From positions 3,484,501 through 3,548,500 of the forward strand of contig NC_008700.1 in NCBI RefSeq assembly GCF_000015245.1: 64,000 bases of DNA. Reading direction: 5' to 3'. This DNA is from Shewanella amazonensis SB2B. GTDB taxonomy: Bacteria; Pseudomonadota; Gammaproteobacteria; Enterobacterales; Shewanellaceae. Positions 23,591 through 33,804 of the stretch are shown one piece after another; positions within the stretch are counted from its first letter, which is position 1, and each line of letters starts with the position of its first letter. A program made the position numbers and the translations under genes. Below the pieces are notes generated by a model that saw nothing but the letters and a program-made list of their open reading frames with translations, ran no database searches and was not told the DNA's origin.

Positions 23591-24613
23591 CTAGCCTTCG
23601 GTTTCCATGTGCTTATCCCGCACGGCAACCACCTCGGGCAATATCTGCTTGAAGTGATCAACCAGCTCGGGGTCGAACTGCTTGCCGGCTTCCGACTCCA
23701 GCAAGGCCATGGTGTCTTCAATACTCCATGCCTTCTTGTATGGCCTGATGGAGGTCAGGGCATCGAACACATCGGCGATGGCCACAATACGCCCCTCGAT
23801 GGGGATTTCAGTGCCGCTGAGACCATTGGGATAGCCTGAACCGTCCCATTTTTCATGGTGAGTCAGAGCAATGCGGCGGGACATCTGCAGCAGTGGATCC
23901 GGATGTTCGCCAATGATTTCGGCCCCTATGCTGGCGTGCTGCTGCATGATTTCCCACTCTTCGGCATCCAGTTTGGCGGGCTTTTTCAGCACCGCATCGG
24001 GCGTGCCTATTTTGCCGATATCATGCATGGGCGCGGCATTGTACAGGAGCTCACAGAAGGGTTCAGGCAACCCCGCCTGTCGGGCCAGCAATCTTGCGTA
24101 ATGGCTCATGCGAACCACGTGCAACCCGGTTTCGTTGTCCTTGTATTCGGCGGCGCGGCCGAGACGGCGGATAATCTCAAAACGGGTCTGTTCGAGCTCT
24201 TTGGTCCGTTCCCGCACCTGCTCTTCGAGCAGTCTTTTCTGGTCGTAAAGTGCCAGGTGGGTTTTCACCCTCACCTTCACAATGGGCGCGCTCACGGGCT
24301 TGGTAATATAGTCCACGGCCCCCAACTCAAAACCCTGGGTTTCGTCGGCGACCTCGGCAAGGGCGGTAACGAAGATCACCGGGATATGGGCCGTCATGGG
24401 CTCCTGCTTGAGACGGCGACATACCTCATAGCCACTCATCCCCGGCATCATCACATCCAGTAAAATCAGATCCGGTGGCGACTTCAGCGCCAGCGCCAGC
24501 GCCCGAGGGCCATCGATGGCAACCTTGACCTTATAATCCTGCCCCAAGATCCCCACCAGAATATCGATGTTCTCAGGGGTATCATCCACCACCAGCACTG
24601 TGGCCTTTTCCAT
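23591..24613 (-). CDS. Response regulator with HD-GYP c-di-GMP phosphodiesterase output
   Basis: A 340-residue two-domain protein. The receiver (1-122) has acidic residues D10/D11, phospho-acceptor D53 (LILLDVMMPG) and K105. After a linker helix, the HD-GYP domain (about 145-335) keeps HD (197-198) in MHDIGKIG and HHExWDGSGYP (252-262), the set needed to hydrolyse c-di-GMP. I start at 24613, with AGGGAGG upstream. It follows the giant hybrid kinase by 85 bp on the same strand, so that kinase is the likely phosphodonor and the pair would lower c-di-GMP on command. Confidence 0.92.
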   Translation of the reverse strand: MEKATVLVVDDTPENIDILVGILGQDYKVKVAIDGPRALALALKSPPDLILLDVMMPGMSGYEVCRRLKQEPMTAHIPVIFVTALAEVADETQGFELGAVDYITKPVSAPIVKVRVKTHLALYDQKRLLEEQVRERTKELEQTRFEIIRRLGRAAEYKDNETGLHVVRMSHYARLLARQAGLPEPFCELLYNAAPMHDIGKIGTPDAVLKKPAKLDAEEWEIMQQHASIGAEIIGEHPDPLLQMSRRIALTHHEKWDGSGYPNGLSGTEIPIEGRIVAIADVFDALTSIRPYKKAWSIEDTMALLESEAGKQFDPELVDHFKQILPEVVAVRDKHMETEG

Positions 24614-24698
24614 CGCAACCTCCCTTGTTGCCGCTCCTGCTGCGGGCAGTTTGTTAGCCGGGCAATCAGCGCCCACAACGATTTGTTATTGAGTATAG

Positions 24699-27600
24699 TC
24701 AGGCGGATTCGCCGTCGGTCTCAAGTTCCTGTATCAGTTCCCGCACCAAATCGGCGCCATCATCAAACTGGTAGCCCGCCACCATCTGGCTTACCGGCTT
24801 AAGCCTGGCCCATATGCCCGCTACCACTTGTCCAGAGAGCGACTCAAGGGTCGACACCGCATCGGCGTCGGCGTCCTCAAGCTGTGTCACCAGGGTATTG
24901 AGCACCTCTTTAAGGGCGTCCGCAGACAAAGGCTCACCACTCTCCACGCCCTGCTCTTCAACACCTTCTGTCATCCAACGTTCGATGGCTGCCACTATGG
25001 TTACCAACCGGGTTTCCACCGCTTCCAACTCGGCCTCGCAGGCCTCTCCCTGTGCGAGTTTGGCCTCGAGTTGTCGGGCCTCCTCTACCAGGGTGTCGGC
25101 GCTGAGGTTGCCCGCCACGCCTTTGAGGGTGTGGGCCAAACGAACGGCATCTTCCTGCTGTCCCAGTGCAAGGGCCTTGCGGATTTTCTTACCTGCCTGG
25201 GCCTGGCTGGTGACGAAACGCTCCAGAATGCGGCGATAGAGGCGCTCTGAGTTTTGTACCAACTGCAATCCCCGGTCGATGTCCAAATCTTCATGCTCAG
25301 GCCAGCTGGTGAGCGATGTCACCTCCTGGTCTGCCGCGGCGTCAGCGTCTGCTGACTCCAGCCCTTTGGCCTCGGGGCAGAGATACTGCAGCAGGGTCTG
25401 ATAGAGGATCCCCACCTCAATGGGCTTGGCGATATGGTCGTTCATCCCCGCGAGCAAACACATTTCCTTATCGCCAGCCATGGCGTTGGCCGTCATGGCG
25501 ACCACGGGGAGCTCCGCAAGCCCGGGCAGTTTTCTCAGCTCCCGGGTGGCCTGATAACCATCCATCACCGGCATCTGACAATCCATCAGTACCAAATCGA
25601 AGCTTTGTTGACCGAGTTTTTCCAGCGCAATCTGACCGTTGTCGGCGATGGAAAGCACCACCCCCACCTGCTCCAAAAACTCACTGGCCACCTCCTGGTT
25701 CATCTCATTGTCTTCCACCAGCAGGATACGTTTGCCCTTGAGGCCGGACAGTTTCTGGGCATCCATGGGCTGCGCCTTGCGCCGCACGGGTTTGTGTCCC
25801 TGACGACCCAGCGCCGACATGATGCCATCCAGCAAACGGGAAGCGCTGATGGGCTTGGTGATGTAGCCATTGATGCCCATCTCCTCCACCTTGTCGATAA
25901 ACTCGCTGTTGGCATGGGCAGAAACCATCAGAATAAGGGGCGGCTGCTTGAGTTCCCGCATCCGTGCCGCGGTTTCAGTGCCATCCATCTCGGGCATTTT
26001 CCAGTCGATAAGGGCGATGCGGTAATCCCGCTCGGCACACTTCTCCAATGCCTCCATGCCGCTGCGGGCGCTGTCGACGGAAAAGCCCATGCTTTGCAGC
26101 GTGGTGCGAAGAATGTCTCTGGCGGTGCTGTTGTCGTCTACCACCAGCACCGCCATGCCTTCCAGTTCCTGTTCAACATTCAACTGGGCGTTTTGCGCCA
26201 CCTTGACCGACACAGTGAAATAGAAGGTACTGCCATTGCCAAACTGGCTGTCGACCCCAATCTCGCCGCCCATCAGCTCCACCAGCTGTTTGCAAATGGC
26301 CAGCCCAAGACCGGTGCCGCCGTATTTGCGGGTGGTGGAGGTATCTGCCTGACTGAATGACTTAAACAGCTTGGCCTGTTGTTCTGCGGTGAGCCCTATG
26401 CCGCTGTCGCGCACGGCAAACTTGAGCTGCACCTGATCCTCATCCCGGGCCAGCTCGCTGATGGACAACATCACCTCACCGCGTTCAGTGAATTTAATGG
26501 CGTTATTCATCAGGTTAATCAGCACCTGGCTGAGACGCAGCGGGTCACCTTCAAGGTGTGTTGGCACGCCGGGGGCAACCGAAAACAGCAGCTCCAGCTG
26601 CTTATCGGCGGCTTTCACCGAAAACATGTCGCCGAGGTCTTCCAAAATGGTGTCCAGCTGGAAGGGCACCACTTCGATATCCAGTTTACCAGCTTCAATT
26701 TTCGAGAAATCGAGGATGTCGTTGATGATACCGAGGAGCGACTTGGACGCCCGCTCGATTTTTTCCACATAGTTGCGCTGCTTTCTGTCGAGCTCAGTCT
26801 GCAGGCACAGCTGTGACATACCAATGATGGCATTCATGGGGGTGCGGATTTCGTGGGACATGTTGGCGAGGAAATCGCTCTTGGCCTGGTTGGCCGCATC
26901 CGCATCCTCCTTGGCAGCCATCAGCTCGTCGGACAGCAGTTTGAGGCGGGTAATATTGGCGATACTCATCACCACGGAGCGCTCACCGCCGTCGCCTTCT
27001 TCCAGCACAGAAGCAATCACCGCCATCCACATCAGCTCGCCATCGCCATCGAGCATGCGCCACTCACCGCTGATACTGCCCTGCTCACTCTCAGCCAGGG
27101 CCTGATACAGGCCAGTGGCAAGTGCTCTGTCCTCTGGGTGCATCAGGTCCGCCAGCTGCTTACGCTTCAAGCTGTCGCTGCTTATGCCCAAATCACTGAC
27201 AAACTGGCCGTTGCAATCCTTGATAATGCCCCTGTCGTCAAGGTTAACAATGCCGATACCGGCGTTATCAAACAGTGCCCTGAAGTGGGCCTCGCTTTGG
27301 GCTAGCTCAGTCTCCATGCGTTTACGGCCGCTGATGTCCATCAGATACCCGTTCCACACCAACGCATCCTGCTGCTTGCTGCCCCGGGCACCCGCCTCCA
27401 GCCAGCGCAACTCACCGGAAGGGAAATGGTATCTGAAGGCCTTGGTCCACTGCATGCCGTGACGACCGGCGAGCATTTGAATGATCTCGCCCCTGTCTTC
27501 TTCCACGATGCGCTCGGCCACCAGCTCGAAGTTATCCAGCACCTCATTGCGATGGAAACCCAGGGTCGCCATGGCCGCGCTTGAGAGGAAGGTAAAGCGT

Positions 27601-29990
27601 CTGTCACGCTCAGAGCGCCACACCAACTGGTACACAGTGCTGGGCACAGACTCGGTGATGGTTTCCAGCTGCTCCCGTGATTGCTCAATTCGCTCCTGAG
27701 CCAGCTTGCTCTCGGTGATGTCATTCAGGCTGCCGTCAAACCACACCGGATTGCCGTCTTCATCGTAGCTTGCCTTGCCCTTTTCATGGACCCAGCGAAG
27801 GCTGCCATCCCGGTGGCGAATGCGGTACTCCACCTCAAAGGCATGCTGCTCAGCGAGGGCGCCGGAAATAATCGCGTCGCAGCGCTCTGCGTCCTCATCA
27901 AGGATTAGCGAACCAAAGCTGCGCTTTTTGCTCTCAATAAAGTGCCAGGCAGGGTACCCGGTCAGCTCAGTGATGTTGTCGCTGACATATTCCATGGTCC
28001 AGGTGCCATTAATGCGGGTGCGATACACAGCGCCCGGGATATTGGACACCAAACCGCGAAAGCGGCTCTCACTCTCGCGGATTTGGCGCTCGACCGCCAA
28101 TTGCTCTGTCAGGTCGCGAATGGAGGCCGCCACCTGACGCTGACCCCGACTGTCGGCGGGCAACAGACTCAGGCCAATTTGCACCGGAAACTGCTCGCCG
28201 CCACATTTAAGAGCATGCAGCGGCTTACCATTGGCCATCACCTTGTCTCTGCCACCTTCAATAAAGAGCTGGCGCTTGCCCTGATGGCCATGGCGCTCAT
28301 TCTCGGGAATAAGCGCATCTATGTTCAGGTTCAGCATTTCCTCGCCGCTGTAACCGAACAGCTCCTGGCAACGACTGTTACTGAACACGAGTTGCCCCGA
28401 TTCATCCACTATCAGCATGGCTTCGGGGGCCGCTTCCAGCACCGCATTGGACCAGGCGGCGGCGGAAAACTGCTCTGTCACATCGTTAAACAGCATCTCC
28501 ACGGAGATCAGCTGTCCTTCATCATCCAAAAGCGGCTGCATAAAGAGGTCGAGCCGCCTGAGGCTGCCATCGGCGCCGGCCATTTCCACCTGATGGGGAG
28601 GAACCGCCTCGCCCCGCAGCGCCATCTCCATAAACTGCCAGTTTTGCTCGTTGATGGCGTTGCTGGAAAAGAGGCGCTGGTACTTGCGTTTCAGCACTTC
28701 CGGCGAAATCCCCAGCACCTTTTCTACCCCGGCACTGACCTGGTCGATATTGCCGTCTGGGGTCATGGAGCAATAAAACGACTTGTCGCTCATGCCGTCT
28801 ATCAGGGTGGCAAAACGGTTGCCGCGGGAGTCCAGCAGCGCCTGTTCCCGCTCTTCCAGCACTTCGGCCATCTCGTTGAACTTATGACTCAGCGTGGCGA
28901 TTTCCCGCACTACCCCCTCGGGTTTTTGCAAGCGTTTGATAAGTCCCTTACTGAAGTCGACAATACCGGTTTCCAGGGCTTCCAGGGGCTCGGTCAGGCG
29001 CTTGGCACTGTAATAGCTGGTCACCAGCAGAATCAAAGCCAGTACCAGGAGGCTCAAGGTTAAGGAACTGAATCCTTTTAAGAAAGTTTCGACCAATTCG
29101 GTTTGGGGCGTGATGACCAATACCCGCCATGCCAGTGGCGACACCTTGGCAATACTGGCCAGATACTGAACGCCGTTCAGATCTTTCAGGGCGACTTCCT
29201 GAGCCTCACCCTCAAGCACTTTTTTGGCGGCTTCCTCGCTGGCGACATCTTTCACCAGCCAGTCGCTGATGGTGGCGTTACGGGTCAGGTTGTTGTCGGG
29301 ATGGTAAATAAGCGTGCCCCTGGCATCGAGCACCAACAGCTTTTTGGGATCGATACCCAGACGGATGGGCAAACTGGACAGCGCCAGATCCGTGGTCACT
29401 ACCCCAAGCGGCTCCTCATCACCAAAGGGCTGGGAGAAGGTGATCATCTGAATGTTGCCAGCGCCGTCGTCGTAGTAGGGAGCAGTCCAGTACCCCTTGG
29501 GGCGTTTGAGGGCTTCCGTCCACCAGTCCCACTCACCGTTGGTGTAGTCATAGGCTTCTTTGCCTATATCCAGGGTGGCAATCGTCAAATCCTGACGAAA
29601 CACATAGGGGGCAAATCGTTCCTGTCCGGGCGTAAAACCCGGTACAAAGGCGACGGCCGAGCCATAAAAACTGTCGTTTCGAGCCAGGCGATCGGTGAGT
29701 AATTGGTACAGAAAGGGCGCCTGTTGCAATTGCGCTTTGGCATCGAGGTGCCCAAGGGTAAAGGCGAGGGTTTGGGTATCCTGCTGGGCCAGCGTCAACT
29801 CAAACTCGAGACGCTTGGCGGCAAAATCTGCTTTTTCAGCCAGGTCAGCAAAAAAGGCTTTTTCTTCGGCCTTGTAGTTCAGCCAACCAGTGACCCCGGA
29901 TACCCCGGTCATGATAATGATCAGGGGAACGGCTATCTGGAACAGGATCCGGCTTCGAAAGGTTGAGAGTTTTTCGGTATTTTCCTGCAT
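24699..29990 (-). CDS. Hybrid sensor histidine kinase with Cache, HAMP, multiple PAS, two receivers and HPt
   Basis: A 1763-residue membrane kinase. Order: TM helix (about 15-37), periplasmic double-Cache sensor (about 45-295) with the WDWWTEAL and YWTAPYYDD signatures, TM helix (about 305-328), HAMP (about 329-382), four to five PAS-like domains (about 395-1025), HisKA with phospho-His1046 (MSHEIRTPMNAI), HATPase (about 1155-1275, with NLMNNAIKF and GGTGLGLAI), receivers with Asp1329 and Asp1470, and an HPt domain with His1620 (AHTLKGVAGN). All phosphorelay residues are present. The HD-GYP regulator downstream is the obvious target. Confidence 0.93.
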   Translation of the reverse strand: MQENTEKLSTFRSRILFQIAVPLIIIMTGVSGVTGWLNYKAEEKAFFADLAEKADFAAKRLEFELTLAQQDTQTLAFTLGHLDAKAQLQQAPFLYQLLTDRLARNDSFYGSAVAFVPGFTPGQERFAPYVFRQDLTIATLDIGKEAYDYTNGEWDWWTEALKRPKGYWTAPYYDDGAGNIQMITFSQPFGDEEPLGVVTTDLALSSLPIRLGIDPKKLLVLDARGTLIYHPDNNLTRNATISDWLVKDVASEEAAKKVLEGEAQEVALKDLNGVQYLASIAKVSPLAWRVLVITPQTELVETFLKGFSSLTLSLLVLALILLVTSYYSAKRLTEPLEALETGIVDFSKGLIKRLQKPEGVVREIATLSHKFNEMAEVLEEREQALLDSRGNRFATLIDGMSDKSFYCSMTPDGNIDQVSAGVEKVLGISPEVLKRKYQRLFSSNAINEQNWQFMEMALRGEAVPPHQVEMAGADGSLRRLDLFMQPLLDDEGQLISVEMLFNDVTEQFSAAAWSNAVLEAAPEAMLIVDESGQLVFSNSRCQELFGYSGEEMLNLNIDALIPENERHGHQGKRQLFIEGGRDKVMANGKPLHALKCGGEQFPVQIGLSLLPADSRGQRQVAASIRDLTEQLAVERQIRESESRFRGLVSNIPGAVYRTRINGTWTMEYVSDNITELTGYPAWHFIESKKRSFGSLILDEDAERCDAIISGALAEQHAFEVEYRIRHRDGSLRWVHEKGKASYDEDGNPVWFDGSLNDITESKLAQERIEQSREQLETITESVPSTVYQLVWRSERDRRFTFLSSAAMATLGFHRNEVLDNFELVAERIVEEDRGEIIQMLAGRHGMQWTKAFRYHFPSGELRWLEAGARGSKQQDALVWNGYLMDISGRKRMETELAQSEAHFRALFDNAGIGIVNLDDRGIIKDCNGQFVSDLGISSDSLKRKQLADLMHPEDRALATGLYQALAESEQGSISGEWRMLDGDGELMWMAVIASVLEEGDGGERSVVMSIANITRLKLLSDELMAAKEDADAANQAKSDFLANMSHEIRTPMNAIIGMSQLCLQTELDRKQRNYVEKIERASKSLLGIINDILDFSKIEAGKLDIEVVPFQLDTILEDLGDMFSVKAADKQLELLFSVAPGVPTHLEGDPLRLSQVLINLMNNAIKFTERGEVMLSISELARDEDQVQLKFAVRDSGIGLTAEQQAKLFKSFSQADTSTTRKYGGTGLGLAICKQLVELMGGEIGVDSQFGNGSTFYFTVSVKVAQNAQLNVEQELEGMAVLVVDDNSTARDILRTTLQSMGFSVDSARSGMEALEKCAERDYRIALIDWKMPEMDGTETAARMRELKQPPLILMVSAHANSEFIDKVEEMGINGYITKPISASRLLDGIMSALGRQGHKPVRRKAQPMDAQKLSGLKGKRILLVEDNEMNQEVASEFLEQVGVVLSIADNGQIALEKLGQQSFDLVLMDCQMPVMDGYQATRELRKLPGLAELPVVAMTANAMAGDKEMCLLAGMNDHIAKPIEVGILYQTLLQYLCPEAKGLESADADAAADQEVTSLTSWPEHEDLDIDRGLQLVQNSERLYRRILERFVTSQAQAGKKIRKALALGQQEDAVRLAHTLKGVAGNLSADTLVEEARQLEAKLAQGEACEAELEAVETRLVTIVAAIERWMTEGVEEQGVESGEPLSADALKEVLNTLVTQLEDADADAVSTLESLSGQVVAGIWARLKPVSQMVAGYQFDDGADLVRELIQELETDGESA

Positions 29991-30244
29991 GCGGCTGCCT
30001 CTATGACAATATCCCTGTGTACCGGCAAACCCGGCAATGTCGGTCAGACATGCACTCTCCCCTTCCCGGGAAGGACTTCAGCGGTTTGGCTCGTTCAGTC
30101 ACTCAACTGATTGAACTTTGGCGAAAAAATAACTCGTCCATTTAACCATTCAAGATACGAATAGACAAGGGAGCCGGATCACCTTTTCACCAGTGACCAG
30201 TCCTGTTTACCCACCGCTGAAAGCCCTTTAAGTGCCAATACAGC

Positions 30245-31639
30245 TTAACTCACCAGGCCATCTTCAGCCTCTTTTGCACGGCTTGGCAGCGCAGCGTTCC
30301 CGCCCGGCATGGCCAGCATGCCAAAATAGCGCTGACTTTCGGCAAGGATGACGCTGCGCAGGCCAATCAGCGCTATCAGGTTGGGGATGGCCATCAGGCC
30401 ATTGACGATGTCAGCAAGGAGCCATATCAGGTCGAGCTTGATAAAGGCACCGCCAGCAATCAGCAGCAAGAAGACCAGCCGGTACAGACCGGCATAACGG
30501 CCCCCGGTGAGATAGCTCCAGCAGCGCTCGCCGTAGTAGTTCCAGCCCAGAATGGTGGTAAAGGCAAAACACACCAGCGCCACTGTCACCAGATATTGCC
30601 CCAGCAAGGGGTTTGTCGCCGCGGAAAAAGCAGCGCTGGTCATGGCTGCTCCGGCGCTGTCGCCACTCCATACACCAGTGATGATAAGCACCAATCCTGT
30701 CATGGTGCAGATAATCAGGGTATCGAAAAAGGTGCCAGTCATGCTCACCAGCCCCTGCTCCACCGGCTCTTTGGTGCGTGCAGTTGCCGCCGCAATGGGT
30801 GCGCTGCCAAGGCCGGACTCGTTGGAGAATACCCCACGGGCGATACCGGTTTGAATCGCCAGCGCCACAGTCGCCCCCAAAAAGCCGCCCCCGGCGGCAA
30901 CCGGGGTAAAGGCCCCATTCACCACCAAAGAAAGGGCCGGCACTATGGCGTCATGGAGACTCAGCAGTACCCAAAGGCAAGCCAGCACATAGCCGATGGC
31001 CATGGCGGGCACCAGAGTTTGGGCAACCGAAGCGATGCGCTTAACGCCGCCTAACGTCACGGCCGCCACCAGCAGGGTCAGCACGCTGGCAGTCACCCAG
31101 GTGGGCACGGCAAAGGCCACCGTCATGGCATCGCTGATGGCATTGACCTGGGCGAAGGTACCTATACCGAAAAAGGCCACACCTACCCCGAAAATGGCAA
31201 AGAGCCTGGCGAGCCAGCCCAGGCCAAGTCCGCGTTCAATGTAATACATGGGGCCACCGGCGATATTGCCCCTGGCGTCGGTGGTGCGGTATTTGAGCGC
31301 CAGCAAACACTCGGCGTATTTGGTGGCCATGCCAAAAAAGGCCGCCACCCACATCCAAAACAGCGCACCCGGGCCACCGAGCTTGATGGCGGTGGCGACC
31401 CCCACTATGTTGCCCGTGCCTATGGTGGCCGAGAGTGCGGTGCAAAGCGCCCCAAAGGACGACAGCTCCCCCTTCCCTGAGGCGGGTTTAAAGAGCAGTG
31501 ACAGGGCGAGGGGTAATTTGACCAGCTGCAACAGCTTTAAACGAACGGTGAAGTACACACCGGTACCCACCAACAAACACAGGGTCACAGGACCCCAAAC
31601 AATAGCGTTCAACTGCGTCAGCAGTGCGTGAAAATCCAT
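30245..31639 (-). CDS. Alanine/glycine:cation symporter, AGCS family
   Basis: A 464-residue inner-membrane Na+ symporter. I start at 31639, with AGGA upstream, where family homology begins; the frame is open further into the riboswitch platform. AGCS signatures visible are ALSATIGTGNIVGVATAIKL and GGPMYYIERGLG, plus FSNESGLGSAPIAAA. The family imports alanine or glycine with Na+. The tandem glycine riboswitch in the leader points to glycine as the key substrate. Confidence 0.93.
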   Translation of the reverse strand: MDFHALLTQLNAIVWGPVTLCLLVGTGVYFTVRLKLLQLVKLPLALSLLFKPASGKGELSSFGALCTALSATIGTGNIVGVATAIKLGGPGALFWMWVAAFFGMATKYAECLLALKYRTTDARGNIAGGPMYYIERGLGLGWLARLFAIFGVGVAFFGIGTFAQVNAISDAMTVAFAVPTWVTASVLTLLVAAVTLGGVKRIASVAQTLVPAMAIGYVLACLWVLLSLHDAIVPALSLVVNGAFTPVAAGGGFLGATVALAIQTGIARGVFSNESGLGSAPIAAATARTKEPVEQGLVSMTGTFFDTLIICTMTGLVLIITGVWSGDSAGAAMTSAAFSAATNPLLGQYLVTVALVCFAFTTILGWNYYGERCWSYLTGGRYAGLYRLVFLLLIAGGAFIKLDLIWLLADIVNGLMAIPNLIALIGLRSVILAESQRYFGMLAMPGGNAALPSRAKEAEDGLVS

Positions 31640-31726
31640 AGCATCCTCGGTTATTAAACAAACGACATTAATAAACGGAGGAGGAAAAGAAATGGCTGCG
31701 AACCAAGGTGGAAGAGACCTGTGGCA

Positions 31727-31750
31727 AAAGGCCACCCGGGGAGGGTGGTG
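31727..31750 (-). terminator. Riboswitch expression-platform hairpin
   Basis: On the reverse strand CCACCC/GGGTGG is followed by CCTTTTG, just past the second glycine aptamer and 88 bp before the symporter start. A conditional terminator is likely; the T-run is short. Confidence 0.55.
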
Positions 31751-31754
31751 CAAT

Positions 31755-31990
31755 CATCCTCTCCTCTGTCCTTTTGCCTGAGCGTTTCACCCCAAAGGGG
31801 CTTTCGCCTTCGGCGCCCGGTGCCGATTACCGCAGGCATCTGTGATGCCAAACGTAACTGACCGGATCTCTCCAGAGGCTCGTCCAGTAGCAGTCCACAC
31901 CAGGTCAATTCCTGGCACCTGAAAGAGTCCTTCGACTTGCATCGAAGTTGGCCTCGTCGGTGTGGGGCACGCCCCAACTCTCCTGCTACC
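31755..31990 (-). ncRNA. Tandem glycine riboswitch
   Basis: On the reverse strand two glycine aptamers lie in series. The first runs from about 31990 to 31875, opening AGCAGGAGAGTTGGGG and containing GACGAGGCCAAC and GTCGAAGGACTC. The second runs from about 31873 to 31755, opening TGGAGAGATCCGG and ending with the strongly conserved GGCGCCGAAGGCG, AAACGCTCAGGCAAAAGGAC and AGAGGAG elements. The linker is short, as in the Vibrio tandem switch that also controls an AGCS symporter. Binding excess glycine probably turns this importer off. Confidence 0.92.
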
Positions 31991-32321
31991 TTCATCCGAA
32001 CGGAACCCGCAGCCTGGCTGCGGGGGAAGCAAGATTGCCAGAAGCAACGGACACTGGCAACAGGCCACCAAAGAAGCGTGACGTCCTTCAAGCTTGCCCT
32101 CTGCCTTTGCCTGTAACCTTTGTTAGAGTTCTGCAATACAATCCGCCGCCAAGCCAGCAATCCAAACCTTTTACATCAATCACTTACAAAGGGTCTCAAG
32201 CCGGTTACGACCACAACAAAATCCTTACCCCAAAGTGTGAGCCACTGCCCGGTGAGAAAAGGCCCAGCCACTAGAATCGGCACCCCAAAATGCCACATTG
32301 ATTTCACACGGATTGAGCCAC
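31991..32321. other. Divergent region between glycine riboswitch and DUF3332 gene
   Basis: 330 bp without a gene. It must hold the leftward riboswitch promoter and the rightward DUF3332 promoter. A GC-rich hairpin (CCCGCAG/CTGCGGG, 32006-32024) sits just upstream of the first aptamer and is not part of the standard switch. Confidence 0.5.
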
Positions 32322-32870
32322 ATGAAACTGAATAAGATCACCCTGACACTGGCACTGCTTGCCACCACCCAACTCGCCGGCTGCATGGGCCAAATGGGCC
32401 TCAGCGGCATGCTGACCCAGGGCAACCTGTCGGCGGTGGATAACCGTTATGGCCGCGCCGGCCTGTATATGCTGCTGGCGCCTGTGTATGGTCTCACCGC
32501 CACAGCCGACCTCTTTATCTTCAACAGCATCGAATTCTGGACCGGCAAAAACCCCATAACCGGCAAGTCACCGGCCTTGGCAGACACGCCCGCCAAGACC
32601 ATCATCAAGGTCAACGACAAGCTGGATAAGGAGCTGACAGACGCGCCGCTCAAGGGCACGCTGGGGGCCAACAACAGTCAGCAGATTGAAGATGCGCACT
32701 TTGTTGCCATCGATGACAACACCCTGACCATGTTGGTGCGTTTCAGCGATGGCAGCGAGCAAACCATGACAGGCAAGCGCAGCGGCGACGGGGTGGACTT
32801 TTATGTGGACGGGGCCTTTGTCACCCAGGTTCAACTGAGTGAGCTCAGCACCTACGCAGCCAGCCGATGA
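32322..32870 (+). CDS. DUF3332 lipoprotein
   Basis: A 182-residue protein starting at ATG 32322. A lipobox LAGC places the lipidated Cys at residue 21. The conserved block CMGQMGLSGMLTQGNL followed by VDNRYGRAGLYMLL and FNSIEFWTGKNPITGKSPA is the DUF3332 signature seen in Vibrio and Shewanella. The C-terminal third forms a probable beta domain. No function is established. It is probably transcribed alone. Confidence 0.8.
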   Translation: MKLNKITLTLALLATTQLAGCMGQMGLSGMLTQGNLSAVDNRYGRAGLYMLLAPVYGLTATADLFIFNSIEFWTGKNPITGKSPALADTPAKTIIKVNDKLDKELTDAPLKGTLGANNSQQIEDAHFVAIDDNTLTMLVRFSDGSEQTMTGKRSGDGVDFYVDGAFVTQVQLSELSTYAASR

Positions 32871-33049
32871 GCGCCACTCGGGCATAGGCCGCCATTCTGG
32901 GGCGTTATTGGACTGATGCTGTCACCTCTTTCTGTCTCCGGCTGATCTCTCCTGCTTGTTTTGACGTAGTTTTTCCCAAAGCAGCAGGTTATCCTTTGGC
33001 CAGCACTCGCCAGCAACGACAGGCAGTGACGGCCGAACAAGGAGAGGTA

Positions 33050-33802
33050 ATGACGCCGATAGTCGCCATGCAGGAGATAAGCAAGAGTTTTCAGGACGGT
33101 GGAGAACGTCACCGGGTGCTGGATAATCTCACTCTGGACATCCACCCCGGTGAAACCGTTGCCCTCACCGGTCCCAGCGGCAGCGGCAAGAGCACCCTGT
33201 TAAATCTGATTGCCGGATTTGATCAGCCCGACGATGGCCACATCCGCCTCCTTGGCAGGCCTTCCAAGCATTTCAGCGCCAGCGACTGGGACCGTTTTCG
33301 CCGCAGCGAGCTTGGCATGGTGTTTCAGCAGTTCAACCTGCTGGAACCCTTAAATGTGCAGGCCAATATTCATTTTCCCCTCGCCCTTAACGGCAAGCCC
33401 TGGGATGACTGGTGCCATACCCTAACCAGCCGTTTGGGGCTGACTGAGCTCTTGTCCCGCCCGGTGGACAGTCTTTCCGGCGGTCAGCAGCAAAGGGTCG
33501 CCATCGCCCGGGCTTTGTCTCAGCGCCCGCCACTGCTGCTTGCCGATGAACCCACGGGTAACCTGGATGAACACTCCGGCGATGAGGTGATGGCCCTGCT
33601 CACCAGCCTCGCCCGGGAAAGCAATACCGCCATTCTGATGGTGACCCACAGCGAGCGATGCGCCGCCTTTATGCAAAGGCGCTGGCACCTCTGCAATGGC
33701 CAGATTGCAGAAACCCGCAGCGAAATAGCAAGCCCACTCTTGGGGCAAACCACGGCAACCGACGGGTCTTTGCCTGAGTCCAGTCAGCAGGTTCAGGGCT
33801 GA
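33050..33802 (+). CDS. ABC transporter ATP-binding protein (MacB/LolD type)
   Basis: A 250-residue ATPase with Walker A GPSGSGKST, Q-loop MVFQQFNLLEP, signature LSGGQQQR, Walker B LLLADEPTGN and switch His in VTHSE. The 'FNLLEPL' and 'EPTGNLD' forms are those of the MacB/LolD/FtsE subfamily that works with FtsX-like permeases. The start at 33050 has AAGGAGAGG immediately upstream. The FtsX-like permease starts 2 bp after the stop, so they form one complex. Confidence 0.92.
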   Translation: MTPIVAMQEISKSFQDGGERHRVLDNLTLDIHPGETVALTGPSGSGKSTLLNLIAGFDQPDDGHIRLLGRPSKHFSASDWDRFRRSELGMVFQQFNLLEPLNVQANIHFPLALNGKPWDDWCHTLTSRLGLTELLSRPVDSLSGGQQQRVAIARALSQRPPLLLADEPTGNLDEHSGDEVMALLTSLARESNTAILMVTHSERCAAFMQRRWHLCNGQIAETRSEIASPLLGQTTATDGSLPESSQQVQG

Positions 33803-33804
33803 AC

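Noticed and set aside
27942..29063. 373-codon open frame opposite the hybrid kinase
   Set aside because: The kinase strand encodes continuous PAS and sensor domains here; the opposite frame shows none.
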